Below, in pieces: positions 48,301-57,298 of a DNA stretch of 64,000 bases; within the stretch, counting starts at the first letter, position 1, and the number at the start of each line of letters is the position of its first letter. The stretch is taken from NCBI RefSeq assembly GCF_040610475.1, contig NZ_JBEXMJ010000019.1, forward strand, positions 23,779 to 87,778. The letters run 5' to 3'. Source of the stretch: Actinopolymorpha sp. NPDC004070 (lineage in GTDB: Bacteria > Actinomycetota > Actinomycetes > Propionibacteriales > Actinopolymorphaceae). The notes below the pieces were generated by a model. The model saw only the letters and a program-made list of their open reading frames with translations, searched no databases and was not told the origin of the DNA. The position numbers and the translations under genes are program-made.

Positions 48301-49410
48301 GTGGACACCAGCACCGCACGGACCAGCCCGACCAGCCCGACCAGCCCGACCAGCCCCACCACCCTGACGCCGACGAACGCCGACCTCGCCGACTCGGCAT
48401 TCCTGCGCGCCTGCCGTGGCGAGTCCGTGCCACACACGCCGGTGTGGTTCATGCGCCAGGCTGGGCGAGCGCTGCCGGAGTACCGCGCGCTGCGCGAGGG
48501 CGTCCCGATGCTCAAGTCGTGCACCCGCCCGGAGTTGGTGGTGGAGATCACCATGCAGCCGGTCCGCCGCTACGGCGTGGACGCGGCGATCTTTTACTCC
48601 GACATCGTGGTGCCGCTGAAGGCGATCGGTGTGGACCTCGACATCGTTCCCGGCGTCGGTCCGGTGGTCGCCGAGCCGATGCGCACACTCGCCGACCTGG
48701 CGCCGTTGCGGCCGATCGAGCCCGGCGACGTTCCATACGTCACCGAGTCGGTCCGTGGGCTCACGGCGGAGCTGGGGGGCACGCCGCTGATCGGGTTCGC
48801 CGGCGCGCCGTTCACGCTGGCGTCCTACCTCGTCGAGGGCGGCCCGAGCAAGGACCACGCGGCGACGAAGGCGCTGATGTACGGGCAACCCGAGGTCTGG
48901 CACGAGCTGCTCGGACGGCTGGCGAGGATCGCCGCGGGCTTCCTGCGCATCCAGGTGGACGCCGGTGCCTCCGCGGTGCAGTTGTTCGACTCCTGGGCGG
49001 GCAGCCTGGCTCCTGACGACTACGACAAGTACGTCCGGCCGCACTCGGAGGCTGTCCTGGCCGAGGTGGGCAGGCTCGGCGTGCCCCGCATCCACTTCGG
49101 CGTGGGCACCGGCGAGCTGCTGGGTGCGATGGCCGCGGCCGGTGCGGACGTGGTGGGCGTCGACTGGCGGGTCCCGCTGGCCGCCGGCATCGACCGAGTC
49201 GACGGCCGGGTGGTGCAGGGCAACCTCGACCCGTCGCTGGTCTTCGCACCCTGGGAGATCGTCGCGGAGAAGGCGGCTGACATCCTGACCGCCGGTCAGA
49301 AGGCGCCCGGGCACATCTTCAACCTCGGGCACGGCGTGCTGCCCAAGACTGATCCGGACGTCCTTGCCAGGCTGGTCGACTTCGTGCACACCGAGTCAGC
49401 CCGCGGCTGA
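48301..49410 (+). CDS. hemE: Uroporphyrinogen decarboxylase
   Basis: 369 aa, converts uroporphyrinogen III to coproporphyrinogen III. The opening [20 protein letters not shown] with catalytic Arg, [41 protein letters not shown] and the C-terminal [15 protein letters not shown] are diagnostic. The first 25 residues ([12 protein letters not shown]) come from a 9-bp tandem repeat (48325-48360). It is followed by two minus-strand genes and then by cgoX and chdC, the next pathway steps. Confidence 0.96.
   Translation: MDTSTARTSPTSPTSPTSPTTLTPTNADLADSAFLRACRGESVPHTPVWFMRQAGRALPEYRALREGVPMLKSCTRPELVVEITMQPVRRYGVDAAIFYSDIVVPLKAIGVDLDIVPGVGPVVAEPMRTLADLAPLRPIEPGDVPYVTESVRGLTAELGGTPLIGFAGAPFTLASYLVEGGPSKDHAATKALMYGQPEVWHELLGRLARIAAGFLRIQVDAGASAVQLFDSWAGSLAPDDYDKYVRPHSEAVLAEVGRLGVPRIHFGVGTGELLGAMAAAGADVVGVDWRVPLAAGIDRVDGRVVQGNLDPSLVFAPWEIVAEKAADILTAGQKAPGHIFNLGHGVLPKTDPDVLARLVDFVHTESARG
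48325..48360. repeat. 9-bp tandem repeat, four units, within hemE
   Basis: AGCCCGACC is repeated three times exactly and once with one change, in frame, coding SPT. Confidence 0.85.
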
Positions 49411-49485
49411 GCATGCCGGTCGTCGCACCGGAAACTCTGCCGAAGCCGGGCAGAAGATCGGCGTGCTGAGCGTCCGGTGCCTTCG

Positions 49486-50418
49486 CTACTTCTTGACCTT
49501 GGCCGCCGCCTTGTCGGCTCGCCTGGGGTTCGCCTCCGACGGCGCGAACTGGTGGCTGCCGAAATAGACGGCAAGACCCTGCATCGCCTGCTGGGAGCGG
49601 CTGAAGATGAGGTAGCGCTTCCGCGGACCGCCGGCGTCGGTGGTGGCCACCTCGGGCAACCGGAAGTCGACGAACATGTCGTTCTCCCTGGCGATGTGCG
49701 CCAGTGCCTGCGGCGTGTAGTACGACGTGTGGCCGCGGATGAAGAGATAGCTTTGCTTCTCCAGATTTCCGCCGTCGTAGATGTTGGTCGAGCAGACCAG
49801 CACCCCTTCGTCTTCGACATAGCTCAGGGTCTTCTTGAAGTCGTTCGGCGGGTCGGTGAAGTGCTCGACGACCTCACAACAGATCACGATGTCGAACTTC
49901 GCCGTGACCGGAGAGTTGAGGTCGACCCACTCAGCGTCGTCGAAGAACTTCATGAGGTCGGCGATCGCGACCTTCTTCACCTGCTTCAGGCCGGCAATGC
50001 GCCGATAGTCGATGCTGCGTCCAGGACCGCACACGAGGACGGAGAGATCTTCGCGGCCCAGAGCCTCGATCGCCATCTCGGCCATGAAGTACTCCCGACC
50101 CGGCTTGCCTTCCGAACCCACCCGCGGGGTGTTGCCGAGCTGCTTCGCGGACGTGAACTTGCTGTAGTCCTTGAAGTTGTCGGGGGCGGCGACGTGACCG
50201 CACGATCGGCAGACGACGACCTCCAGGGTGGCGTTCTTCGGCAGGTAGGTCACGCTCTTGCTGACCGTGTTGGCGGATGCACAGACCTTGCACGGCACGC
50301 CGGATCCAGCGTTTCGGCCCATGTTGCGCAGTTTTGCGATGTAGCGCTTCCGCATCGGCGGATCGAAGATCATCCGGGTCGCGATCCGGACCGGACGCCG
50401 CAGATTGTGAGGCATCAT
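49486..50418 (-). CDS. Class I SAM-dependent methyltransferase with N-terminal zinc ribbon
   Basis: 310 aa. A four-Cys site (CKVCASAN and CRSCGHV) near 50-85 precedes a methyltransferase fold: SAM motif VLVCGPGRSIDYRRI, acidic IADLMKFFDDAEWVDLN and DIVICCEVVEHFTDPP. This layout recalls C- or O-methyltransferases of glycan or antibiotic synthesis, but the substrate is unknown. ATG 50418 follows GGGAGGAC at good spacing; ATG 50481 is less likely. Base composition is much lower in G+C than its neighbours (31 of 60 in 49741-49800, 34 of 60 in 49861-49920), and it interrupts the hemE-cgoX-chdC cluster, suggesting acquisition by transfer. Confidence 0.8.
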   Translation of the reverse strand: MMPHNLRRPVRIATRMIFDPPMRKRYIAKLRNMGRNAGSGVPCKVCASANTVSKSVTYLPKNATLEVVVCRSCGHVAAPDNFKDYSKFTSAKQLGNTPRVGSEGKPGREYFMAEMAIEALGREDLSVLVCGPGRSIDYRRIAGLKQVKKVAIADLMKFFDDAEWVDLNSPVTAKFDIVICCEVVEHFTDPPNDFKKTLSYVEDEGVLVCSTNIYDGGNLEKQSYLFIRGHTSYYTPQALAHIARENDMFVDFRLPEVATTDAGGPRKRYLIFSRSQQAMQGLAVYFGSHQFAPSEANPRRADKAAAKVKK

Positions 50419-50534
50419 GATTCGTCCTCCCAGGTGATACCGGCCGACTTGAGGGAGATAGTGACGAACCTTGGCCTCCACTTGGTGATCAACGGCACGT
50501 TATGGCCGTTACCGGCCGCCCGCGGGTTATCCGC

Positions 50535-51647
50535 TCAGGAGCCGGCCGGGGGAGGCGTCGGCTCCGCGGGCGCCGACGGGCGGGTGGACCTTGCCCGCAG
50601 CCGGCGCCGCAGAGGTACGACGACCAGCGCGCACAGGCCGAGCAGGACGAGGAACGGCGTCGCCGCCCCGAGCGCGGTCAGCACCGCCTTCCCGGTGGCC
50701 GCGAACGCCGACCAGCCCGAACGCAACCCGGCCAGGAAGCCGCTCCCCGCGTGCTCGGTCTGCTCGGTGCCCGCCGCCGGCGGGGTCTCGAAGTCGACCC
50801 GGATCGTCGCCAGGGTCGCCTGGCCGTCGAGGGCCGCGGCCCGGGCCTGCAGCGACTCCAGCTCGGCCTCGCGGGAGGCGAGCTCGGTCTCCACCTGCAT
50901 CACCTCACCCACGGTCTTCGCCTGGCCGAGCAGCGTGCGCAGCCGGTCGATGCTGCGCTGCTGGCTCTTCACCCGGCTGCCCACGTCGACCACCTGGTCG
51001 GTGACATCGGTGGCCTGCTGGGAGTCGGTGCGTACCGTTCCCATTTCTCGGAGCGCGCCCACCACCCGGTCGAAGTCCGCGACGGGCACCCGCAGGACCA
51101 GGCTGACCCCGGTGGTCGAGGTCGTCGCCGTGCCGGGGGCGCCGGACCCGGGCTTGGCCTCGTCGGAGGTGCTCTCCTGGTTGGCGACGTACCCACCGGC
51201 GCCCTCGGCGAGGGACGCGGCGCGGCGGGCCGCGGCCCGAGCGTCCTTGGTACGGATGCCGAGGGTCGCGGTCCGGACGATGGACCGGCGGAGCTCGCCC
51301 AGCTCGACACTGGCCTGCTGTGCCTTCGCGGCGCCGCCCTTGGCTGCCGTGCCGGGCTTGCCGGCAGTGCCTGCTTCCACCCCCCGTTCGGCGGAGTCCG
51401 GCGCGGCGGCCGGGTCCGCCTTGCTCGCCGAGCCGCCGCCCGCCGCACTCTCCACAGACGGGTCGGAGCATCCGGCCACGGCCAGGGCGACGACGGCGGC
51501 CAGCAGAAGTGCGCACGTACGGGCGAACCGCGAGGAGCGGGCCGGCGGGGCAGGACGGCGCGGTGGGAGCGGCCGAAGCCGCATCGACTGGAGCGACTGG
51601 AGCGAAAGAGTCGGAAGGGTCGGACGGCGGGCTTCTGGGCCGGTCAT
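50535..51647 (-). CDS. DUF4349 domain lipoprotein
   Basis: 370 aa. A signal peptide with lipobox VALAVAGC is followed by an Ala/Gly-rich linker, the DUF4349 domain (SIVRTATLGIRTKDARAAARRA...GYVANQESTSDE; VSLVLRVPVADFDRVVGALREMGTV), a coiled-coil (about 210-265: VGSRVKSQQRSIDRLRTLLGQ) and one C-terminal transmembrane helix (FLVLLGLCALVVVPLRRRLR). Membrane-anchored on the outside; function unknown. ATG 51647 follows GGAGGTCCACC. The family is a regular neighbour of haem genes in Streptomyces relatives. Confidence 0.85.
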   Translation of the reverse strand: MTGPEARRPTLPTLSLQSLQSMRLRPLPPRRPAPPARSSRFARTCALLLAAVVALAVAGCSDPSVESAAGGGSASKADPAAAPDSAERGVEAGTAGKPGTAAKGGAAKAQQASVELGELRRSIVRTATLGIRTKDARAAARRAASLAEGAGGYVANQESTSDEAKPGSGAPGTATTSTTGVSLVLRVPVADFDRVVGALREMGTVRTDSQQATDVTDQVVDVGSRVKSQQRSIDRLRTLLGQAKTVGEVMQVETELASREAELESLQARAAALDGQATLATIRVDFETPPAAGTEQTEHAGSGFLAGLRSGWSAFAATGKAVLTALGAATPFLVLLGLCALVVVPLRRRLRARSTRPSAPAEPTPPPAGS

Positions 51648-51776
51648 GGTGGACCTCCGCGAAGGACGAACCGGAACGATCGCGGCCTGGCGTACGGCGT
51701 GATCACCCGGCGGGTGCTGTCCCGACGCGCGCGGGCCGGGCAAGGTTGCCCGCGCCCGGTCTGGGAAGGTGGGCGT

Positions 51777-53186
51777 ATGCGGGAGATCGTGATCGTCGGG
51801 GGCGGAATCGCGGGTGCGGCCACGGCGTGGTTCCTTCACCAGGCCGGCCGCACCGACCTCACGGTGACGATCCTGGAGGGCGCACCCCGGGTCGGCGGCA
51901 AGCTCGCCACCACCGAACTCGCCGGGGTTCCGGTCGACACCGGGGCCGAGGCGATACTCAACCGGCGTCCGGAGGCGGTGGAGCTCGCCCGGGCCGTCGG
52001 GCTCGGCGACGCGCTCCGCCATCCCGCCACCACGTCCGCCTCGGTGTGGACGCACGACGGCCTGCGTCCGCTGCCCGCGGGCACCGTGATGGGGATCCCC
52101 GCCGAGCAGGCGGCGGTCGCCGGTGGTGGCATCCTCGGTGCGGACTCGATCGCCCGGCTCGCCGCCGAACCCGACGAGCCGGGGCCGCCGCTGTCCGGTG
52201 ACGTGGCGATCGGGAAGTACGTCGAACGGCGGCTGGGCCGGGAGATCGTCGACCTGCTCGTCGAGCCGCTGCTGGGCGGGGTGTACGCCGGGCACGCCGA
52301 CGAGCTGTCCCTGGAGGCGACGGTCCCGCAGCTCGCGGCCCAGTTGCGGACCGACCCCTCACTCGTGCGCGCCGCCGCCCGCGCCAAGGCGGCCGCGCCC
52401 ACCTCCGACGCGCCGGTGTTCGCCGGTCTGGAGGGCGGCGTCGGCCGACTCGTGCCCGCGGTGGCGGAGGCGTCCGGTGCGACCGTCCGTACCGACACGA
52501 CCGTTCGCGCGCTGACCCGCACGGCCACCGGCTGGGAACTCCTGACCGGTCCCACCCGCGCCCCGGCGACGCTCCGCGCCGACGCCGTGGTGCTGGCCTG
52601 TCCGGCCCGCCCGGCGAGCCGGCTGCTGGAGACGGTCGCGCCGGGGGCGGCCGCGGACCTCGCCGGGATCGAGTACGCCAGCATGGCCACGATCGCGCTG
52701 GCCTACCCGGTCGCCGCTGTGCCCGGCGAGCTGACCGGCTCGGGCTTCCTGGTCCCGCCGGTGGAGCGGCGGTCGATCAAGGCGGCGACGTACTCCTCCC
52801 GCAAGTGGGGCTGGCTGGCCGAGCGGGCGCCCGGCCTGGTGATCGTCCGCGCCTCGATCGGCCGCCACCGGGAGGAGGCCGACCTGCAGCGATCCGACGA
52901 CGAACTGGTCGCCGCCGCGCGTGCGGATCTCGCCGCCGCCACCGGGATCGCGGGCGAACCGGTGGACACCCACGTCCAACGCTGGGGAGGTGCGCTGCCG
53001 CAGTACGCCGTCGGCCACCGGGCGCGGGTCGAGCGGATCCGCGCCGGCGTCGCAGCGCACCCCGGCCTGGCCGTGGCCGGCGCCGCCTACGACGGGCTCG
53101 GCATCGCCCCCTGCGTGGCGAGTGCCCGGGCGGCCGCCACCCAGGTGCTCGCCGCCCTGCCCGTCGCGGGGACAATGACCCCATGA
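51777..53186 (+). CDS. cgoX: Coproporphyrinogen III oxidase (FAD-dependent, HemY/CgoX type)
   Basis: 469 aa flavoprotein. The N-terminal dinucleotide fold [22 protein letters not shown] with [12 protein letters not shown] binds [52 protein letters not shown] and the C-terminal [21 protein letters not shown] are the HemY family signature. In actinobacteria it oxidises coproporphyrinogen III to coproporphyrin III rather than protoporphyrinogen. ATG 51777 has GGAAGGTGGG upstream. It overlaps chdC by 4 bases (ATGA). Confidence 0.94.
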   Translation: MREIVIVGGGIAGAATAWFLHQAGRTDLTVTILEGAPRVGGKLATTELAGVPVDTGAEAILNRRPEAVELARAVGLGDALRHPATTSASVWTHDGLRPLPAGTVMGIPAEQAAVAGGGILGADSIARLAAEPDEPGPPLSGDVAIGKYVERRLGREIVDLLVEPLLGGVYAGHADELSLEATVPQLAAQLRTDPSLVRAAARAKAAAPTSDAPVFAGLEGGVGRLVPAVAEASGATVRTDTTVRALTRTATGWELLTGPTRAPATLRADAVVLACPARPASRLLETVAPGAAADLAGIEYASMATIALAYPVAAVPGELTGSGFLVPPVERRSIKAATYSSRKWGWLAERAPGLVIVRASIGRHREEADLQRSDDELVAAARADLAAATGIAGEPVDTHVQRWGGALPQYAVGHRARVERIRAGVAAHPGLAVAGAAYDGLGIAPCVASARAAATQVLAALPVAGTMTP

Positions 53187-53899
53187 GCGGACCACGACAA
53201 GAGACCGGCACCGCGCGCCCGAAGGCACGTGACCTGAACCAGACGATTCGGTACACGATGTGGTCGGTGTTCCGGCTGCGCGAGCCGCTGGGCGCCGACG
53301 GCCGTGCGCTGGCCGCGGAGGTCGAGGACCTGTTCGGGCAGCTGGCCGGCAAGGACGTGGTGGTCCGCGGCACCTACGACGTGTCCGGGATGCGCGCCGA
53401 CGCCGACCTGCTCATCTGGTGGCACGCCGCCGACGCCGACGACCTGCAGGAGGCGTACAACCGCTTCCGGCGCACCGCCCTCGGCCGCCACTTCGCGCCG
53501 GTGTGGTCCCAGCTGGCGCTGCACCGCCCGGCGGAGTTCAACAAGAGCCACATTCCGGCCTTCCTCGCCGAGGAGGAGCCGAAGCGCTACGTGAGCGTCT
53601 ACCCGTTCGTCCGGTCCTACGAGTGGTATCTCCTGCCCGACGAGGAGCGCCGCGCGATGCTGGCCGAGCACGGGATGATGGCCCGCGACTACCCCGACGT
53701 ACGCGCCAACACGGTGTCGTCGTTCGCGCTCGGCGACTACGAGTGGATCCTCGCCTTCGAGGCCGACGAACTGCACCGGATCACCGACCTGATGCGGCAC
53801 CTGCGCGGCGCCAGGGCACGGCTGCACACCCGCGAGGAAGTGCCGTTCTTCGCGGGACGGCGCAAGCCGATCGCGGACATCGTCGACCAGTTGCCCTGA
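53183..53899 (+). CDS. chdC: Coproheme decarboxylase (HemQ)
   Basis: 238 aa, chlorite-dismutase-family enzyme that decarboxylates coproheme III to haem b in two steps. The substrate-radical Tyr lies in [18 protein letters not shown], the axial His in [30 protein letters not shown], and the ferredoxin-like repeats [15 protein letters not shown] and [19 protein letters not shown] are present. Forms with cpfC and cgoX the coproporphyrin-dependent pathway. Start overlaps the cgoX stop. Confidence 0.95.
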   Translation: MSGPRQETGTARPKARDLNQTIRYTMWSVFRLREPLGADGRALAAEVEDLFGQLAGKDVVVRGTYDVSGMRADADLLIWWHAADADDLQEAYNRFRRTALGRHFAPVWSQLALHRPAEFNKSHIPAFLAEEEPKRYVSVYPFVRSYEWYLLPDEERRAMLAEHGMMARDYPDVRANTVSSFALGDYEWILAFEADELHRITDLMRHLRGARARLHTREEVPFFAGRRKPIADIVDQLP

Positions 53900-54046
53900 C
53901 TGCCGGCGCCAACCGGCCCGCGCCGGCGCGCACGTGTGTGAAGGTGGGGTGGGCGGACGGCGCCGGGGTGAGGTGCGAGGTGCCGGTGAGGCACGGTGAC
54001 GGTGCCGTACGGCCCATCAGCGGAGCGGCAGGGGAGAGGAGCGGGC

Positions 54047-54439
54047 GTGAGCTGGCTGCGGAAGGTGTTCGGCGGTAGCGACGACCTGGCGGCGGCGCCG
54101 GTGACGATGAACGTCGAGCGGCGCACGGAGCAGTTGGTCCGGCTGGAGAACGCCCTCGACCGGCTGGTCGAGGTGATGAAGGCCAACGAGGAACGGATGG
54201 CCAACCCCGCCTGGAAGGAACGCATGGCGGAGTACCGCCGGATCTCCGGTGAGTGCTACAAGCTCCGCTCGAGCGGGTTCACCCGCGAGCAGATCCTGGA
54301 CGTGGCGTTCGAGGTACGACCGGTCTTCGGAGGCGAGCTTCCTCCCGACGTACGTGCCGTCGAGCCGCCGCAGGAGGAAGCACTCGCCGCCGCCGCGGAG
54401 ATCCAGGCCGTGCTTCCCGACGAACGCCCCACGAGCTGA
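54047..54439 (+). CDS. Small helical protein, unknown
   Basis: 130 aa. No family I know. GTG 54047 (VSWLRKVFGGSDD) follows GGGGAGAGG. A helical segment 20-60 (ERRTEQLVRLENALDRLVEVMKANEERMANP) has heptad-like hydrophobics and may form a coiled coil; the middle part RRISGECYKLRSSGFTREQILDVAF and an acidic Ala-rich C-terminus follow. It lies between chdC and the convergent msrB gene. Confidence 0.6.
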   Translation: MSWLRKVFGGSDDLAAAPVTMNVERRTEQLVRLENALDRLVEVMKANEERMANPAWKERMAEYRRISGECYKLRSSGFTREQILDVAFEVRPVFGGELPPDVRAVEPPQEEALAAAAEIQAVLPDERPTS

Positions 54440-54537
54440 CCGAGCCCTTGTGGGACCGGGGGCCGGCCCGGCCCGAGGTTGCCCGGCCGATGTGCGCTCG
54501 GCGCCTTGTCTGCTCGGCGTCGCGGTGTTCGACGGTC

Positions 54538-55023
54538 TCAGGACGTCCCGGCCGCCTCGTCGGGCTCGAGGGTCAGCGACACCGAGTTGATGCAGAAGCG
54601 CTGGTCGGTGGGCGTGCCGTAGCCCTCACCCTCGAAGACGTGCCCGAGGTGGGAGTCGCATCGGGCGCAGCGCACCTCGGTGCGGACCGTCCCGAACGAC
54701 CGGTCCTCCAGCAGCCGTACCCGGTCACCTGCCATCGGCGACCAGAACGACGGCCACCCACAGTGGCTGTCGAACTTCGTGTCGCTGCGGAACAGTTCGG
54801 TCCCGCAGGCGCGGCAGCGGTAGACCCCGGTGGTCTTGGTGTCGACGTACTCGCCGGTCCAGGGTCGCTCGGTGCCGGCCTGGCGAAGGACGGCGTACTC
54901 CTCCGGCGACAACTGGGCGCGCCACTCATCGTCGGACTTGCGGATCTGGCCTGTGGTCTGGTCCCCCGCCTGGTCCGGCGTCCGCGCGGTCTGGGTGTTC
55001 TGTGCGTTCTGGTTCTCCGGCAT
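54538..55023 (-). CDS. msrB: Peptide-methionine (R)-S-oxide reductase
   Basis: 161 aa. Zinc-site CxxC pairs CRAC and CARC, the SFWSPM substrate-binding segment and the catalytic Cys of RFCINSVSL are all present. Reduces methionine-R-sulphoxide in damaged proteins. The Gln/Asn/Thr-rich first 30 residues are not conserved in the family. ATG 55023 has a leaderless -10 box. Confidence 0.95.
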   Translation of the reverse strand: MPENQNAQNTQTARTPDQAGDQTTGQIRKSDDEWRAQLSPEEYAVLRQAGTERPWTGEYVDTKTTGVYRCRACGTELFRSDTKFDSHCGWPSFWSPMAGDRVRLLEDRSFGTVRTEVRCARCDSHLGHVFEGEGYGTPTDQRFCINSVSLTLEPDEAAGTS

Positions 55024-55030
55024 GCTTTCG

Positions 55031-55036
55031 ACCCTA
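55031..55036 (-). promoter_or_regulatory. Leaderless-type -10 box of msrB (TAGGGT)
   Basis: On the minus strand TAGGGT ends 7 bases before the ATG whose first base is 55023. Confidence 0.55.
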
Positions 55037-55118
55037 CGCCGCCACGCCCAGCGCCCGCGGCCGCCGGCCCCGCCCTCAGCGGACATGAACTGACCGCAAT
55101 GTCGGGCATGCTGAGTGC

Positions 55119-56141
55119 ATGGCGAACACCAGCTCCCGGACGCTGCGGTTGCTCTCCCTGCTCCAGACCCACCGGTACTGGCCCGGCCAGGAGCTCGCCG
55201 ACCGGCTCGGCGTGTCCGTACGCACTCTGCGCCGCGACGTCGACCGGCTGCGCGAGCTGGGATACCCGGTGGACGCCAACCGCGGAGTCGACGGCGGGTA
55301 CCAGCTCGCGGCCGGTGCCGCCCTGCCCCCGCTGGTCATCGACGACGAGGAGGCGGTAGCCGTCGCGATCGGCCTGCGGGTCGCGACCCAGGGAGCGATC
55401 GCGGGGATCGAGGAGTCCTCGGTCCGGGCGCTCACCAAGATCATCCAGGTGATGCCGCCCAGGCTGCGCCGGCGGGTGGACACCCTGCGCACCGTGACCG
55501 TGCCCGCGGCGTGGACCGGCGGGCCGACGGTGGACGCCGACGTCCTGACCACGCTCGCCCAGGCCTGCCGCGACGAGGAACAGCTCAGGTTCTCCTACAC
55601 CGCGCACGGGGGTGAGCGGAGCGGACGCCAGGTGGAGCCGCACCGTCTGGTGTCACTGGGCCGCCGGTGGTACCTCGTGGCGTACGACCTCACCCGGCAC
55701 GACTGGCGCAGCTTCCGGCTGGACCGGGTGACCGAACCCCGCAGCACCGGGACGCGTTTTCGCCCGCGCCAACTCCCGGCGGACGACGCCGCGGCGTTCG
55801 TCCGGGCCGGGATCGACAACCGCTCGGTCGCGACAGCTGTCGAGGTGCTCGTCCACGCGCCGGCCGACAGCGTCCGCGCGAAGGTCGGCCAGTGGGCGAC
55901 CGTGGAGCAGCTCGGCAGCGAGAACGGCGAGAACGGCGAGAACGGTGAGCAGCGGTGCCGGCTGCTCATGACCGTCGACTCGCTGGAGTGGGTGTTGCTG
56001 ACCGTCGGCGCGGTGGGCGCGGAGTTCGAGGTCGTCAGCCCGCCCGAGCTCACCGAGCGGGTACGCGAGTGGTCGGCGCGGTTCGGCCGGGCCGTGGCCG
56101 CCGGAGACGCTGCGCCCCCCGGACCTCGATCACGTTCATAA
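55119..56141 (+). CDS. WYL-domain transcriptional regulator (HTH_11)
   Basis: 340 aa. N-terminal winged helix (TLRLLSLLQTHRYWPGQELADRLGVSVRTLRRDVDRLRELGYPV), then the WYL ligand-sensing domain (GRQVEPHRLVSLGRRWYLVAYDLTRHDWRSFRLDRV) and a C-terminal extension (WCX-like). Members sense nucleic acids or other ligands, often in DNA damage or defence systems; the target is unknown. ATG 55119. ENGENGENG at about residue 268 is encoded by a 9-bp tandem repeat. No defence genes lie next to it. Confidence 0.88.
   Translation: MANTSSRTLRLLSLLQTHRYWPGQELADRLGVSVRTLRRDVDRLRELGYPVDANRGVDGGYQLAAGAALPPLVIDDEEAVAVAIGLRVATQGAIAGIEESSVRALTKIIQVMPPRLRRRVDTLRTVTVPAAWTGGPTVDADVLTTLAQACRDEEQLRFSYTAHGGERSGRQVEPHRLVSLGRRWYLVAYDLTRHDWRSFRLDRVTEPRSTGTRFRPRQLPADDAAAFVRAGIDNRSVATAVEVLVHAPADSVRAKVGQWATVEQLGSENGENGENGEQRCRLLMTVDSLEWVLLTVGAVGAEFEVVSPPELTERVREWSARFGRAVAAGDAAPPGPRSRS
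55920..55946. repeat. 9-bp tandem repeat, three units
   Basis: GAGAACGGC occurs twice and GAGAACGGT once, in frame, coding ENG. Confidence 0.85.
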
Positions 56142-56195
56142 GAGAGCCCACCGCCTTGACGATCAACGTCCGGCGAGGGACAGTGTCGTCGTCGA

Positions 56196-56209
56196 GTTAA
56201 TCGATTAAC
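56196..56209. promoter_or_regulatory. Probable LacI-family operator (autoregulation)
   Basis: GTTAATCGATTAAC is a perfect 14-bp palindrome with the central CG that LacI-family regulators contact. It ends 12 bases before the ATG of the LacI-type gene, where binding would block expression of the three-gene unit. Confidence 0.75.
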
Positions 56210-56221
56210 GGGCGGAGATTC

Positions 56222-57298
56222 ATGGGTACTCGAGTGACACTGCGGTCGGTTGCCGACGCGGCCGGCGTCTCGACGGCAGCCGTCTCCTACGCCTTCAGCC
56301 GTCCGGACCGGGTGTCGTCGCAGACGCGGGCCCGAATCCTGGCGGTGGCGCGGGAGCTGGGCTACGCCGGACCCGATGCCGCCGGACGGTCGCTGCGGAC
56401 CGGCCGGGCCAATGCGATCGGCGTCATCCTGACGACCGGGCTGACGTACGCCTTCACCGACCCTTACGTCCTCGGCCTGCTCGACGGCCTCGCGGAGACG
56501 CTGGCGCACAGCCGGACCAGTCTGGTGCTCATCCCCTTCGCGCCGGTCGTGGCCGGCCTCACCGATGCCGAGGTCGACGAATCACTCGACGCCGTACGCC
56601 GCGCGGTCATCGATGGCGCGGTGGCCGACGGGCTCACCGACGGCCATCCCGCAGTGCGGGCCCTGGCCGAGCGATCGCTGCCCCTGGTCCTTTCCTACGA
56701 GGCCGCGGGCACCCGATGTGTGCTGATCGACGACCAGAAGGCAGGGCGCGCGATCGCGCACCACCTGTCCGGCCTCGGCCACCGCGACATCGCCATGGTG
56801 GTCGCCTCGCCGGCCGAGCCCGGCCGCAGGGTCCGCGCGGTGGACGAGGCGGCACTCTGTCCCTACTCGCGCAACCGGCTGACCGGCGTACGGGATGCCC
56901 TGCCCGCGGGCGCCCGGCTGCGCGTCTTCAGCGGGGGCAGCAACACCACGACCTCCGGTCACGCTGCGACGACAGCGATCCTGGCGGGCTCGGATCACCC
57001 CACAGCGATCGTCGCCGACAGCGACGTACTCGCTGCTGCCGCCGCCGAGATCGCCCGCAGCCAGGGGCTCCGCATCGGACACGACCTGTCGATCACCGGG
57101 TTCGACGACGTGCCGGTGGCGGCCTCCGCCGGGCTGACCACCGTCCGCCAACCCATCCGGGAGAAGGGGCGGTGGATGGCCCGCATGCTGCTCGACCCGG
57201 AGGGGACCCCGGCCCGGGTGACCCTGCCGACCGAGCTCGTCGTCCGCGCCAGCACCGGTCCCGTACCGCGGCGCCGAGCCGAAAGGAAACCGACATGA
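56222..57298 (+). CDS. LacI family transcriptional regulator
   Basis: 358 aa. N-terminal HTH VTLRSVADAAGVSTAAVSYAFSRPDRVSSQTRARILAVARELGY with hinge, then a periplasmic-binding-protein-like ligand domain (ANAIGVILTTGLTYAFTDPYVLGLLDGL; GFDDVPVAASAGLTTVRQPI). It probably represses its own operon through the palindrome at 56196. Its stop overlaps the N-acetyltransferase gene (ATGA), so both are co-translated. The ligand is unknown; the downstream genes are not sugar genes, which is unusual for this family. Confidence 0.9.
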   Translation: MGTRVTLRSVADAAGVSTAAVSYAFSRPDRVSSQTRARILAVARELGYAGPDAAGRSLRTGRANAIGVILTTGLTYAFTDPYVLGLLDGLAETLAHSRTSLVLIPFAPVVAGLTDAEVDESLDAVRRAVIDGAVADGLTDGHPAVRALAERSLPLVLSYEAAGTRCVLIDDQKAGRAIAHHLSGLGHRDIAMVVASPAEPGRRVRAVDEAALCPYSRNRLTGVRDALPAGARLRVFSGGSNTTTSGHAATTAILAGSDHPTAIVADSDVLAAAAAEIARSQGLRIGHDLSITGFDDVPVAASAGLTTVRQPIREKGRWMARMLLDPEGTPARVTLPTELVVRASTGPVPRRRAERKPT

